43,907 nucleotides of DNA from DASSHC01 sp035693105 (GCA_035693105.1 DASSHC010000143.1:1-43907); one strand, 5' to 3'; numbered from the stretch's first letter, positions 32,806 to 41,713 are shown. Numbers and translations: made by a program. The notes: generated from the sequence alone by a model not told the origin.

Positions 32806-33465
32806 CTACGGATGGCGGCGCCCCAGGCCGGCCTCCTGCGCGCGCTCGATCGCTTCAGCGCGGTCGGCCACCTGCAGCTTGCCGAAGATGACCGAGACGT
32901 GGTTGCCGACCGTCTTGACGCTGATCCCGAGCCGCTGGGCGATGCGCGGGTTGCTCAGCCCCGCCGCGATCAGCTCCAGGATCTCGCGCTCGCGCGTGGT
33001 CAGGGTGGGGAAGGGTTCGACCGCCGGCGGCCGCGGCGCGGAGAAGAGCGTCAGCACGCGAGTCGCGACCGCAGGGCTAAAGATGGCCGCGCCGCCGGCG
33101 ACCGCACGAATGGCCGCGATGAGCTCCTCGTCGTCGGCGTCCTTGAGGACGTAGCCGCGCGCCCCGGCGCGCAGCGCCAGGAAGACCGAGTCGTCGTCCT
33201 GGAAGAGGGTGACGACCAGGATGCGCCGGTCGGGCTGGCTGGCCAGGATCTGGCGGGTTGCCTCGATCCCGCTCAGATCGGGCATCCGCAAGTCCATCAG
33301 GATCACGTCGGGCTCAAGCGACTCGGCCAGCATGACCGCTTCCCGCCCGGTGGCGGCCTCGCCCACGATCTCGAGATCCGGCGCGGTGCCTAGCACCGCA
33401 CGCATGCCGCGCCGGACCAGGGAGTGGTCGTCGGCGATCAAGAGGCGAACTCGCTCAGGCGTCAT
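32806..33465 (-). CDS. NarL/FixJ-family response regulator
   Basis: 219 aa. Receiver: LLIADDHSLVRRG, phospho-acceptor Asp in VILMDLRMPDLSG, VVTLFQ and VLKDAD. LuxR-type output: LTTREREILELIAAGLSN and SVKTVGNHVSVIFGKL. Its ATG overlaps the stop of the histidine kinase by the ATGA arrangement at 33462-33465, so the two are coupled and form a cognate pair. Regulon unknown; the palindrome at 32752-32769 and the small membrane-protein gene downstream are candidates. Confidence 0.95.
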   Translation of the reverse strand: MTPERVRLLIADDHSLVRRGMRAVLGTAPDLEIVGEAATGREAVMLAESLEPDVILMDLRMPDLSGIEATRQILASQPDRRILVVTLFQDDDSVFLALRAGARGYVLKDADDEELIAAIRAVAGGAAIFSPAVATRVLTLFSAPRPPAVEPFPTLTTREREILELIAAGLSNPRIAQRLGISVKTVGNHVSVIFGKLQVADRAEAIERAQEAGLGRRHP

Positions 33466-35546
33466 GTGTACTCCTGTCCCACTGGCAGGTGGATCACCAG
33501 CCGCGTCCCGCCGCCCGGACGCGGCCCGAGGCTAAAGCGTCCGCCCAGTTCCTCGGCCCGCTCGCGCATCGAGCGCAAGCCGACGCCCGCCGGAGCATCC
33601 GGCGCGATCCCGATGCCGTCGTCCTCGACCACCAGCGTCAGCCCGTCGTCGCGCGTCAGCCGCAGGCGGCACCGGTGCGCCCTGGCGTGCTTGGCGACGT
33701 TGGTCAGCGCCTCCTCGGCGATGCGGTAGACCGCCACCTCCACCGCGGCCGGCAGCGACGGCAGCGTCTCCGGCAGGTCGCTCTCGACGACCAGGTTGTC
33801 CGCGCCAAACTGCCGCGCCCGCTCGCGCAGCGACACCAGGAGGCCCAGCTCATCCAGCGACGGCGGGCGCAGGTCGTGGACGAGGGTGCGAACCGAGGCG
33901 ATCGCCTGGCGCAGTTGGCCGCGCAGCTCGGCGACCTCGGCCTGGGCCGCGGCCTGGTCGTGGGCGATCAGCGAGGGGAGCGCGCCCCACTGGAGATGGA
34001 GCGCCACCAACTGCGAGCCAAGACCGTCGTGCAGGTCGCGTCGCAGCCGGCGCCGCTCCTCCTCGCGCGTCTCCACCAGCCGCTCGCGGGCGCGCTGCAG
34101 TTCGCGCGTCAGCCGCACGGCGTGGACCGCGATCCCTGCCTGGCGCGCTAGATCTTCCAGGAGGTGCCGGTCGGCCAGGCTGAAGGCTTCGCCGCGCGCG
34201 CGGGGCGCCATCAACAGCTCGCCGACCGGGTCGCCCTGGTACGAGAGCGGCAGGCGCACGGGGTCGGGGATGGACGTGCCGCTCTCGGCCGTAAGGCGCT
34301 GACCCCGCGCCTCATCGATCACGATGGCCGCGTAGGGCAGCTTGAGCGACTCTCGCACCGTGGCGGCGATGACGGGCAGCACGGCCTGTGGCGCGAAGGT
34401 GGCTTCCAATCGCCGGCCGAGGCGCGAGATCGCGGCGTAGGGCTCGTCGCGCTCGCCGAAGAGGCGGCGATTGACCTGGCGCTGGATGCGCTCGCGCAGC
34501 GGCTGGAAGAGGACGGCGATGATGCCGGTCGCCACCAGCGAGGCGAGGAGGTCGTCACTGCCGCGGAGCCGGGTGCTGAACCAGCCGACGACCAGCACGT
34601 AGATCCCGGCGACGCAGACTGTCAACGTCAGGTAGACGAGCGTGCGGCTGATGACCACATCGACATCCCACAGATGGTAGCGCAAGATCGCGACGCCCAT
34701 CGCGACCGGGATCAGCGCGATCGAGAGGTCGAGCAGCGGGCCGGTGATGTTGAAGAGGATGCTGCGTTGGATGAAGCCGCGCGCCAGGAAGTCGCCGACG
34801 AAGGCGACGACCACCAGGAACATCTCCAGTACGACCCACTTGTACTGCTGGCGCTCCAGGCCGCTCGACCGGCGAAAGCGGCCCAGCAGCAGCGCGATGG
34901 CGAGCACCAGGCAGATTCCGAGGGCCAGTATGATCAGACCCGGATCGCCGAGCGGATGGGAGAGCGCCATCGGATTCGGCACGCGCTCGTAGATGTCCGA
35001 GAAGCCCGGCGGGTACGTATTCCCGGTCAGCAGGAAGAGCACCAGCAGGGTGTCCAACAGTCCAACCAGCCATGCCAACGCGAAGGAGCGCCGGTCGGGC
35101 AACCGGCCACTGGGAAAGAGGAGGAGTGGGAAGAGCGAGAATCCGAACGCTCCCGCGGCCAGCCCGAGCCAGAGCGCGTGCGCGCCCGCCGGGGTGCCGG
35201 GATGCGTCAGCAGCGCGAAGACCGCCCACAGGTTGAGCAGCGCGCTGGTCTGTGCGACCAGTCCAGTGGCGAGGAAGACCCAGCCGATGGCGCGGCCGGC
35301 GCCGCGTGAGGCGAGCAGCGCCCCCACGACGCTGTATATCAGGCCGGTCAGCATCTGCACGGGGCTGACGATGCGCCAGAGGTCCGGCGCGTGCCGGTTG
35401 GCGACGACCAGGAGCAGGATCGGCATGAGCATGGCCAGCACCAGGCCGCAGCAGGTCCAGGCCAGCCACCAGGTCCAGGGGCGCGCCAGCCCCTCCGGCC
35501 AGCCGGGTGCCGCCAGCGGGGGGCGCTCTGCTGCCAAGTGATCCAC
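33462..35546 (-). CDS. Multi-pass membrane sensor histidine kinase, NarL class, with GAF domain
   Basis: 694 aa. About ten membrane segments occupy residues 20-355 (e.g. WWLAWTCCGLVLAMLMPI, AIGWVFLATGLVAQTSALL, LIILALGICLVLAIALLLG, LVYLTLTVCVAGIYVLVVGW). A GAF domain follows (about 385-465), then HisKA_3 with RRRLRRDLHDGLGSQLVALHL, and an ATPase domain with RIAEEALTNVAKHARAH, VEDDGIGIA and VGLRSMRERAEELGG. The large membrane part suggests sensing of a lipid-phase or transported signal. GTG 35546 is selected, with AGGAG 9 bases upstream; the longer open frame upstream overlaps the divergent gene region and is not credible. Confidence 0.92.
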   Translation of the reverse strand: MDHLAAERPPLAAPGWPEGLARPWTWWLAWTCCGLVLAMLMPILLLVVANRHAPDLWRIVSPVQMLTGLIYSVVGALLASRGAGRAIGWVFLATGLVAQTSALLNLWAVFALLTHPGTPAGAHALWLGLAAGAFGFSLFPLLLFPSGRLPDRRSFALAWLVGLLDTLLVLFLLTGNTYPPGFSDIYERVPNPMALSHPLGDPGLIILALGICLVLAIALLLGRFRRSSGLERQQYKWVVLEMFLVVVAFVGDFLARGFIQRSILFNITGPLLDLSIALIPVAMGVAILRYHLWDVDVVISRTLVYLTLTVCVAGIYVLVVGWFSTRLRGSDDLLASLVATGIIAVLFQPLRERIQRQVNRRLFGERDEPYAAISRLGRRLEATFAPQAVLPVIAATVRESLKLPYAAIVIDEARGQRLTAESGTSIPDPVRLPLSYQGDPVGELLMAPRARGEAFSLADRHLLEDLARQAGIAVHAVRLTRELQRARERLVETREEERRRLRRDLHDGLGSQLVALHLQWGALPSLIAHDQAAAQAEVAELRGQLRQAIASVRTLVHDLRPPSLDELGLLVSLRERARQFGADNLVVESDLPETLPSLPAAVEVAVYRIAEEALTNVAKHARAHRCRLRLTRDDGLTLVVEDDGIGIAPDAPAGVGLRSMRERAEELGGRFSLGPRPGGGTRLVIHLPVGQEYT

Positions 35547-35774
35547 AGCGGGACGCTCCTGCGGTCGGCGGCGGGTCGATCGACCGCGTGCGCGCCGGGT
35601 CCATTCCGGGTGCCATCCGAACCTAACAGGTGAAGTGTAGCGGTTCGGTCTCCCGCGCGGCCAGTGAACGGATGCCCGGTTGCCCCGGGCAATCGTTCCC
35701 AGGAATCCAGGACAAGCACCCGGCGGCGCGGGCTGCGGTATCATCGACGGGGAATTGATCTGGAAGGAGGCCTC

Positions 35775-36704
35775 GTGCGCATCGTCTCGCTGCTCCCCAG
35801 CGCCACCGAGATGTGCTACGCGCTCGGCCTGGGCGAGCAGCTCCGCGCCGTGACGCACGAGTGCGACTACCCCCGCCCGGCGCGGGCCAAGCCGCACGCT
35901 ACGCGCAACGTGCTCCCCGCCGGCATCACTGATCCGGCGGAGATCGACCGGCTGGTGGCCGAGCGCATGGCCGCCGGTCAGCCGATCTACGAACTGGATG
36001 TGTCGCTGCTGGAGGCGATCGCCCCCGAGCTGATCCTGACCCAGGAGCTCTGCCCGGTCTGCGCCGTCTCCTACCAGGACGTGCTGGCGGTGGCGCGGCA
36101 GCTCCCGGGCCAGCCACAGGTCGCCTCGCTGGAGCCGACCTCGCTCGGCGGCATGCTGGCGGATATCGAGCGGCTGGGCGAGCTGACCGGGCGCGCGGAG
36201 TGCGCCGCGGCGGTGGCGGCGGCGCTGCGCCAGCGGCTCGACTGGATCGCCGGCTGTGTGGCGGAAGTTGCGGCCGAGCCGGTGCCGGTCGTCTGCCTGG
36301 AGTGGCTCGACCCGCCGATGGCCGGCGGCCACTGGGTGCCGGAGATGGTCGAGCTGGCCGGCGGGCGCGACCTGCTGGGGCGCCCGGGCCAGCCGTCGCG
36401 CTACGTGAGCTGGGATGAGATCGTCGCCGCCCGGCCCGAGGTGCTGGTGCTGATGCCCTGCGGCTACGATCTGGAGCGCACCGTGGCGCAGGCCGAGCTG
36501 CTGCGGCAAACGCCCCGGGCGCGCGAGTTGCCGGCGGTGCGCCGTGGCCAGGTCTACGCGGTCGACGGCTCGGGCTACTTCAACCGGCCGGGGCCGCGCC
36601 TGGTGCAGGGGGTGGCGCTCCTGGCGGCCATCCTCCACCCGGAGCTGTTCGACGGCCTCGACCCCGGAGCGGCGCGGTGCGTCCCACTGACGCCGCTCGC
36701 CTGA
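35775..36704 (+). CDS. BtuF-like cobalamin-binding protein without signal peptide
   Basis: 309 aa. Opening VRIVSLLPSATEMCYALGLGEQLRAVTHECDYP and the motifs LILTQELCPVCAVSY and PRLVQGVALLAAILHPELF match the periplasmic-binding-protein (BtuF/FepB, COG0614) fold as seen in cobalamin-binding proteins of Chloroflexota and Actinobacteria. No signal peptide or lipoprotein box precedes the fold, so the product appears cytoplasmic. GTG 35775 follows AAGGAGG. The 3' end overlaps the next gene, an ECF S component, by 28 bases. Together they suggest corrinoid salvage. I see no B12 riboswitch in the 228-base upstream gap. Confidence 0.85.
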   Translation: MRIVSLLPSATEMCYALGLGEQLRAVTHECDYPRPARAKPHATRNVLPAGITDPAEIDRLVAERMAAGQPIYELDVSLLEAIAPELILTQELCPVCAVSYQDVLAVARQLPGQPQVASLEPTSLGGMLADIERLGELTGRAECAAAVAAALRQRLDWIAGCVAEVAAEPVPVVCLEWLDPPMAGGHWVPEMVELAGGRDLLGRPGQPSRYVSWDEIVAARPEVLVLMPCGYDLERTVAQAELLRQTPRARELPAVRRGQVYAVDGSGYFNRPGPRLVQGVALLAAILHPELFDGLDPGAARCVPLTPLA

Positions 36705-37549
36705 CCCGCCCGCGCGTCTCGCCGCTGTTGCTGGCGGCGAGCGCGATCGGCGGGCTGACGATCTTCTACCCCTTCCTGCTGCCGCTGCTCGGGCGTCACT
36801 CGACGGGGCGCGGGGTGGCGGTGCCGCTCCTGTTCGCGCTGCTGGCCGGGGTCTGCCTGCTGACCACCATCGGCGAGGTGCAGGGGCGGGCGACGCGCGA
36901 TCTGCCCTCGGCCTCCAAGCTGGTGGCGCTGCTCGGGGTGCTGGTGGCGGTCGATTCGGCGCTGCGCCTCATCCCCAGCCTGCTGGGCGCCTCGCCGATC
37001 TTCTTGCTGATCATCCTGGTCGGCTACAGCTACGGACCCGACTTCGGCTTTTTGATGGGGTCGCTGACGCTGCTGGTCTCGGCGCTGATCACCGGCGGGG
37101 TCGGTCCCTGGCTCCCCTTCGAGATGCTGACCAGCGGCTGGGTCGGGCTGACGGCCGGCTGGCTGCCGCGCACCAGCGGCCGCCGCGAGATCGTGCTGCT
37201 GGCGCTCTTCGGCGCGCTCTGGGGGCTGCTCTACGGCGCGATCATGAACCTCTGGGAGTGGCCCTTCGCCGCGCCGGGGTTAGCGCGCCCGGTTGGGCTC
37301 TACTGGGCGCCGGGGATGGGCGCCGCGCAGGCGCTGGCCGCCTACGCCCGCTACTATCTCGTGACCTCGCTGGTCTACGACCTCTTCCGCACCGCCGGCA
37401 ACGTGCTGCTGATCGCGTTCCTGGCCCGCCCGATCCTGGCTCTGCTCGACCGCTTCCACCAGCGCTTCACCTGGCAGCCCTGGACGCCGTTCGACGCTGC
37501 TCCAGAAACACCGCCCCTCTCCCGCGCACCGGGAGAGGGGTTGGGGTGA
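36677..37549 (+). CDS. ECF transporter S component, probably for cobalamin
   Basis: 290 aa. Six or so membrane segments. The segment GYSYGPDFGFLMGSLTLLVSAL followed by GGVGPWLPFEMLTSGWVGLTAG is typical of actinobacterial and Chloroflexota energy-coupling-factor substrate components, as is YGAIMNLWEWPF. The partner A and T proteins are not in the window. Substrate is inferred as cobalamin from the overlapping BtuF-like gene. GTG 36677 has GGAG 7 bases upstream. The last residues (PPLSRAPGEGLG) and the stop codon are encoded by a copy of the CCCTCTCCC repeat, which replaced the original 3' end or extended it. Confidence 0.85.
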   Translation: MRPTDAARLTRPRVSPLLLAASAIGGLTIFYPFLLPLLGRHSTGRGVAVPLLFALLAGVCLLTTIGEVQGRATRDLPSASKLVALLGVLVAVDSALRLIPSLLGASPIFLLIILVGYSYGPDFGFLMGSLTLLVSALITGGVGPWLPFEMLTSGWVGLTAGWLPRTSGRREIVLLALFGALWGLLYGAIMNLWEWPFAAPGLARPVGLYWAPGMGAAQALAAYARYYLVTSLVYDLFRTAGNVLLIAFLARPILALLDRFHQRFTWQPWTPFDAAPETPPLSRAPGEGLG

Positions 37550-37552
37550 GGG
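37512..37552 (+). repeat. Single CCCTCTCCC-type hairpin repeat overlapping a gene end
   Basis: CCCCTCTCCC pairs with GGGAGAGGGG over 7 bases, followed by TTGGGGTGAGGGC. It matches the right unit at 15996-16036. The TGA inside it is the stop codon of the ECF S gene. It also lies 21 bases from the end of the convergent E2 gene, so it may terminate both transcripts. Confidence 0.8.
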
Positions 37553-37572
37553 CTCTCCGGGGCAGCGTCGGC

Positions 37573-38955
37573 CTACCCCACCAGCAAAGTCATCGGCGCC
37601 TCGAGCAGGCGCTTCACCTCCTGCAGGAAGCGGGCGGCCTCGGCGCCGTCGGACACCCGGTGGTCGACCGAGAGCGTCACCTTCATTCGCTGCACCGGCT
37701 TGAACTGCCCATCCTGGTAGACCGGCTCGGTCGCGATCGTGCCGACCGCCAGGATGGCCGCCTGAGGTGGGTTGATGATGGCGGTGAAGGAGTCGACACC
37801 GAACATGCCCAGGTTGCTGACAGTGAAGGTACCGCCCTGGAACTCCTCGGGATGGATCGTCCCCTCGCGCGCCCGGCGCGCCAGATCCTTGGTCATGCGC
37901 GCGATCTCGCCCAGCGACGTGCGGTCGGTCTCGGGGATGACCGGGCTGATCAGCCCGCCCTCGAAGGCCACGGCGAAAGCCACGTCGATGCGCGGGTGGA
38001 TGCGCAACTGGTCCCCGGCGAAGCTGGCGTTGAGCGCCGGGAATGCGCGCAGCGCCAGCGCGGACGCCTTCAGGATCAGGTCGTTGACCGACACCTGGGA
38101 GTCCCGGTCCTCGATCTCGCCGTTGATCTGCTCGCGCAGCGCCATCGCCTTGTCCATGCCGATCGCCATGGTGACGAAGAAGTGCGGCGCCTGCTGCCAG
38201 CTCTCGCTCATGCGCTTGGCGATGGTGCGGCGGATCCGCGGCAGCTCGCGCAGCTCGCCAGCGGGCGCGCCGACCGCCGCGGGAGTGGGTGCGGCTGCCG
38301 GCGCGGTCCGCGGGGCTGGCGCGGGGGCGGCCGGCGCTTCGGCGGGCGCGGCCTGGGTGGCCGGGCGCCCGATCAGCGGCATGATGTCGACCTTGACGAT
38401 GCGCCCGCCGGGGCCGCTGCCGCGCACGTCACTCAGGTCGATGCCGTGCTCGGCCGCCAGCCGCCGCACCAGCGGTGAGGCGCGCACGCGCTCGCCCGGC
38501 GCGCGCTCCAGCACCTGCTCCGGCATGGCCGCGCTCACGCTCACTCCGGCCGGCTCGCGGTTGTTGCTCAGCGCCTCCGGCGCCTGCTCGGCGTTGATCC
38601 GCCCGGGCGCCGCGCTCTCGGCGGGCGCCTGCGCCTCCATCGCCGCCGGTGGGCGCGCCGCCGGCTGCGCCGCGACGGGCTGCGGCTGGCTGGCAGGCGC
38701 GGGGATCTCGACCTCCTCACCCGGCGCGGCGATGATCGCGATCGGCTCACCGATCGGCACCGTGGCGCCCTCGTCCACCAGATGCTTGCGCATCACGCCG
38801 GCGTCGTTGGACTCGATCTCCAGATTGACCTTGTCGGTCTCGATCTCGGCGATCGGCTCGCCCTGCGCGACCTCGTCGCCCTCGCCCTTCAGCCAGCGCA
38901 GGAGGGTCCCCTCCTCCATGGCGTCGCCCATTTTGGGCATGATCACGGTCGCCAT
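37573..38955 (-). CDS. Dihydrolipoamide acyltransferase (E2) of a 2-oxo acid dehydrogenase complex
   Basis: 460 aa. One lipoyl domain (1-80) with the lipoylated Lys42 in EIETDKVNLEIES, an Ala/Pro-rich linker, a peripheral-subunit-binding domain (about 156-191, RASPLVRRLAAEHGIDL), a second Ala/Pro linker and the catalytic domain (about 235-460) with SVDHRVSDG, where His432 and Asp436 are catalytic. It transfers the acyl group from lipoate to CoA. Last gene of the E1 alpha-E1 beta-E2 operon, 8 bases after E1 beta. No E3 gene follows; dihydrolipoamide dehydrogenase must come from elsewhere. Acetyl transfer (pyruvate) is most likely, but acetoin or branched-chain substrates remain possible. Confidence 0.94.
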   Translation of the reverse strand: MATVIMPKMGDAMEEGTLLRWLKGEGDEVAQGEPIAEIETDKVNLEIESNDAGVMRKHLVDEGATVPIGEPIAIIAAPGEEVEIPAPASQPQPVAAQPAARPPAAMEAQAPAESAAPGRINAEQAPEALSNNREPAGVSVSAAMPEQVLERAPGERVRASPLVRRLAAEHGIDLSDVRGSGPGGRIVKVDIMPLIGRPATQAAPAEAPAAPAPAPRTAPAAAPTPAAVGAPAGELRELPRIRRTIAKRMSESWQQAPHFFVTMAIGMDKAMALREQINGEIEDRDSQVSVNDLILKASALALRAFPALNASFAGDQLRIHPRIDVAFAVAFEGGLISPVIPETDRTSLGEIARMTKDLARRAREGTIHPEEFQGGTFTVSNLGMFGVDSFTAIINPPQAAILAVGTIATEPVYQDGQFKPVQRMKVTLSVDHRVSDGAEAARFLQEVKRLLEAPMTLLVG

Positions 38956-38963
38956 CCTACCCC

Positions 38964-39950
38964 CTACCCCTTCCGATACAGCGCGCGGCGCGCCGCGTTG
39001 AGGACGTCCTGCTCGCTGGGGAAGGCGGCGATTTCGAGGTTGCGGGCGTAGGGCGCGGGCACCTCGGCGCCGCTGACGCGCTCGACTGGAGCGTCCAGAT
39101 AGTCGAAAGCCTGCCCCTGGATGATGGCCGCGACCTCGCTGGCCACGGTGAACCAGCGCCACTGCTCTTGCACCACCACCGCCCGGTTGGTCTTCTTGAC
39201 CGACTCGACGATCGTCGCCTCATCGAAGGGGCGGATCGAGCGCAGGTCGATCACCTCGGCCTGGACATCGTCCTCCTTCTCCAGCGTCGCCGCCGCCTGC
39301 AGCAGGAGATTCACCGAGCGCCCATAGCTGATCAGGCTGACGTCGCTCCCCTCGCGGGCGATGCGTGCCTGGCCAAAGGGCACGGTATAGTCCCCCTCCG
39401 GAACGTCACCCTTGGTGCCGTAGAGCGCGCCCGCCTCCAGGAAGATGATCGGGTTCTGGTCGCGGATGGCGGTCAGCATCATCCCCTTGGCGTCGTTCGG
39501 GGTGACCGGCGAGACGACCTTGAGGCCGGGGAATTGGGCGTAGAAGCCCTCGACGCTGTGGGTGTGCTGGGCCGAGAGCTGGACCCCGCCGCCGTTGGGG
39601 CCGCGGATCACCAGCGGCACCGAGACCTGGCCGCCCGAGAAGTAGTGGACTTTGGCGGCGTTCTGCACGATCTGGTCGGTGGCCAGATAGGAGAAGTTCC
39701 AGGTCATCATCTCGACGATCGGGCGCATGCCGAGCATCGCCATGCCGATGGCCGCTCCGGTGAAGCCGGCCTCGCTGATCGGCGTATCGACCACGCGCTT
39801 GGGGCCGAACTGCTCCAGCAGCCCGTTGGTGACGAGATGGGTTCCGCCGTAGAGGCCGATATCCTCGCCGATGAGGATGACGCGCTCGTCGCGCTCCATC
39901 TCCTCGGCCATCGCGCTGCGCAGCGCGTCACGATAGGTCATCACGGGCAT
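38964..39950 (-). CDS. pdhB: Pyruvate dehydrogenase-type E1 component, beta subunit
   Basis: 328 aa, the standard length. Motifs: ALRSAMAEEMERDERVILIGEDIG with the catalytic Glu region, DTPISEAGFTGAAIGMAMLGMRPIVE, GPNGGGVQLSAQHTHSVEGFYAQFPGLKVVSP and VIDLRSIRPFDEATIVESVKKTNR. It forms the heterotetrameric E1 with the alpha subunit and decarboxylates the 2-oxo acid using thiamine diphosphate. AAGGAG precedes ATG 39950. It is 42 bases after the alpha gene and 8 before E2. The substrate is judged to be pyruvate mainly because a pyruvate kinase gene is close by; acetoin dehydrogenase has the same architecture. Confidence 0.94.
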   Translation of the reverse strand: MPVMTYRDALRSAMAEEMERDERVILIGEDIGLYGGTHLVTNGLLEQFGPKRVVDTPISEAGFTGAAIGMAMLGMRPIVEMMTWNFSYLATDQIVQNAAKVHYFSGGQVSVPLVIRGPNGGGVQLSAQHTHSVEGFYAQFPGLKVVSPVTPNDAKGMMLTAIRDQNPIIFLEAGALYGTKGDVPEGDYTVPFGQARIAREGSDVSLISYGRSVNLLLQAAATLEKEDDVQAEVIDLRSIRPFDEATIVESVKKTNRAVVVQEQWRWFTVASEVAAIIQGQAFDYLDAPVERVSGAEVPAPYARNLEIAAFPSEQDVLNAARRALYRKG

Positions 39951-39992
39951 GGCCCGCTCCTTTTCTCCTGCAGCACGTTCCTGGGAGCGCGG

Positions 39993-41012
39993 CTACTCTT
40001 CCGGCTCGGCGTAGACGTCCTCGTACAGCTCAGCGAGCGGCGGCTCGGGGCTCTCCTCGGCGAACTGGACGGCATCGTCGATGATCGCCTTCTTCTCGGC
40101 CCGGATGTCCGCCATCTCCTCCTCGGTGGTCGCGCCGATCTCCAGCAGCCGGTGCTCCAGCAAGCCGATCGGGTCGCGCTTGCGGTGCTCGGCGACCTCG
40201 TCCTTCGAGCGGTACTTCTGCAGGAAGTCGGCGGCGCCGTGCGCCTCCAGGCGGTAGGTGATGGCCTCCACCGCGTACGGCGCTCCGCTGTCGCGCACGC
40301 GCTGGACCGCGCGGTGGGCGACCTCCAGCACCGCCTCCAGGTCGTTGCCGTCGACCTTCTCGTGCTCGATGCCGTAGGAGTTGAACTTGGCGCCGAGGTC
40401 GGTCATGGCGGTGGCGCGCTCGACGCTGGTGCCCATGCCGTACTGGTTGTTCTCCAGCACGAAGAGGCAGGGGTTCATGCCGTCGCGGCCCCAGAGGCCG
40501 GAGAGGTTGGCCGCTTCATGGAAGGCGCCGTTGTGAATGGCGCCATCGCCGAAGTAGAGCTGGGTGATGCCCCCGGTTCCCTGGTAGGCGAGCGCGTAGG
40601 CCAGGCCGACACCGACCGGGATGTGGCCGCCGACGATGCCCCAGCCGCCCATCAGCCCCTTGGGGGCGTTGAAGAGGTGCATCGAGCCGCCCTTGCCCTT
40701 GACCAGCCCGGTGGCCTTGCCGTAGAGCTCGGCCATCACCTCGCGCGGGGTGCTGCCGACAAGCAGGGCGTGGGCATGGTCGCGATAGGCGGTGATGACC
40801 TTGTCGCCCTCCTCAAACGCGTCGAGCATGCCGGTGGCGATCGCTTCCTGGCCACTGTAGACGTGGAGATAGCCGCCGATCTTGCCCTGGCGAAAGGCGA
40901 GCTGCGCGGCGTCCTCGAACAGGCGGATCAAGACCATCTGCCGATAGAGGTCGAGAAGATGGCTTTGCTCCGCGACGCGATCCTTTGTCTGACTACCTCC
41001 CGAACTGGTCAT
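39993..41012 (-). CDS. pdhA: Pyruvate dehydrogenase-type E1 component, alpha subunit
   Basis: 339 aa. The thiamine-diphosphate motif is clear: GDGAIHNGAFHEAANLSGLWG to ENNQYGMGTSVER. Upstream, YRDHAHALLVGSTPREVMAELYGK and KGKGGSMHLFN are typical of PDH/acetoin dehydrogenase alpha subunits, and KYRSKDEVAEHRKRDPI is the phosphorylation-loop region. First gene of the operon. ATG 41012 follows GAGGCTGAGGGC. A candidate promoter with -10 TACAAT (minus strand, 41162-41157) and a bulged hairpin in the leader (41116-41138) lie in the 194-base gap upstream. Confidence 0.94.
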   Translation of the reverse strand: MTSSGGSQTKDRVAEQSHLLDLYRQMVLIRLFEDAAQLAFRQGKIGGYLHVYSGQEAIATGMLDAFEEGDKVITAYRDHAHALLVGSTPREVMAELYGKATGLVKGKGGSMHLFNAPKGLMGGWGIVGGHIPVGVGLAYALAYQGTGGITQLYFGDGAIHNGAFHEAANLSGLWGRDGMNPCLFVLENNQYGMGTSVERATAMTDLGAKFNSYGIEHEKVDGNDLEAVLEVAHRAVQRVRDSGAPYAVEAITYRLEAHGAADFLQKYRSKDEVAEHRKRDPIGLLEHRLLEIGATTEEEMADIRAEKKAIIDDAVQFAEESPEPPLAELYEDVYAEPEE

Positions 41013-41115
41013 GCCCTCAGCCTCCAGATTCGACTGCGACGCGCGGGAGCGGCGCCCGGTAGTAGCGGGCCAGGTCTTGAGGTCCGTTCACCACTCAAAT
41101 TCATACCCCTGCCAC

Positions 41116-41185
41116 GCGCCCATGCCAAAGCATGGCGCATCGCACCCCAGCCTGTGATTGTACCGAAGTCGTACCGCCCATTCCA
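41116..41185 (-). promoter_or_regulatory. Candidate promoter and leader hairpin for the E1-E2 operon
   Basis: On the minus strand TACAAT (41162-41157) is a good -10, with a weak TGGAAT 17 bases upstream. Between it and the ATG, GCGCCCATGC (41116-41125) pairs with GCATGGCGC (41130-41138) with one bulged base. The region also carries CGAAGT (41164-41169), the half-site core of the palindrome at 41781-41796. All of this is by eye. Confidence 0.4.
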
Positions 41186-41206
41186 GCGAGGAAAACACTC
41201 ACGCAA

Positions 41207-41713
41207 TCACGCTGGGCCGCTGGTGCCGAGCTTGTAGCCGAAGCGGCGCAGGAGTGCCTCGCGCTCGGCCACCTGCTGCTCGCTCTCGACGCCCAGCGGC
41301 TTGAAGCCGTCGACCACGCCCAGCACCGCGCGCCCATCCCCGACGTCGGCCAGGATGACCCGCACCGGGTTGGCGGTGGCGCAGAAGATGGTGCAGACCT
41401 CCTGCACGGCCTTGACCGCCGGCAGCACGTTGATCGGGAAGGCCTCACGCAAGAGGATCAGGAAGCAGTGGCCGGCGGCGATCTCCAGCACGTTGCGCGT
41501 GGCCAGCTCGACCAGCTCGTCGTCGCTGCCGGCGCGGCGCACCAGCCGCTCGCCGGAGGCCTCGCTGAAGGCCAGGCCGAATTTCAGCCCCGGCACCGAG
41601 CCGGCCAGCGCCTCGTAGAGATCCTCGACCGTCTTGATGAAGTGGCTCTGGCCGAAGATCAGGTTGAGCGCGGTGGGGTTCTGGATGGCGTAGCTGACCA
41701 GTTCGACCGGCAT
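41207..41713 (-). CDS. Adenosine-specific kinase (DUF355-type)
   Basis: 168 aa. The sequence is strongly of the adenosine-specific kinase family first described in hyperthermophilic archaea: NLIFGQSHFIKTVEDLYEAL, PGLKFGLAFSEASGERLVR, AGHCFLILLREAFPINVL, QEVCTIFCATANPV and GVVDGFKPLGVE. The family is small, monomeric to trimeric and unrelated to ribokinase-type adenosine kinases. It phosphorylates adenosine to AMP; biochemical evidence is limited to few members. AAGGAGG lies 6 bases before ATG 41713. It is divergent from pyruvate kinase, with a shared 165-base gap holding a perfect palindrome. Confidence 0.92.
   Translation of the reverse strand: MPVELVSYAIQNPTALNLIFGQSHFIKTVEDLYEALAGSVPGLKFGLAFSEASGERLVRRAGSDDELVELATRNVLEIAAGHCFLILLREAFPINVLPAVKAVQEVCTIFCATANPVRVILADVGDGRAVLGVVDGFKPLGVESEQQVAEREALLRRFGYKLGTSGPA

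Noticed and set aside
35547..35774. Possible cobalamin riboswitch before the BtuF-like gene
   Set aside because: No B12-box-like sequence could be recognised in the gap, which also contains the divergent kinase leader.
33462..36638. 1058-aa frame extending the membrane histidine kinase
   Set aside because: The extra N-terminal part is antisense to the cobalamin-binding protein and has no domain; the GTG at 35546 has an AGGAG site.
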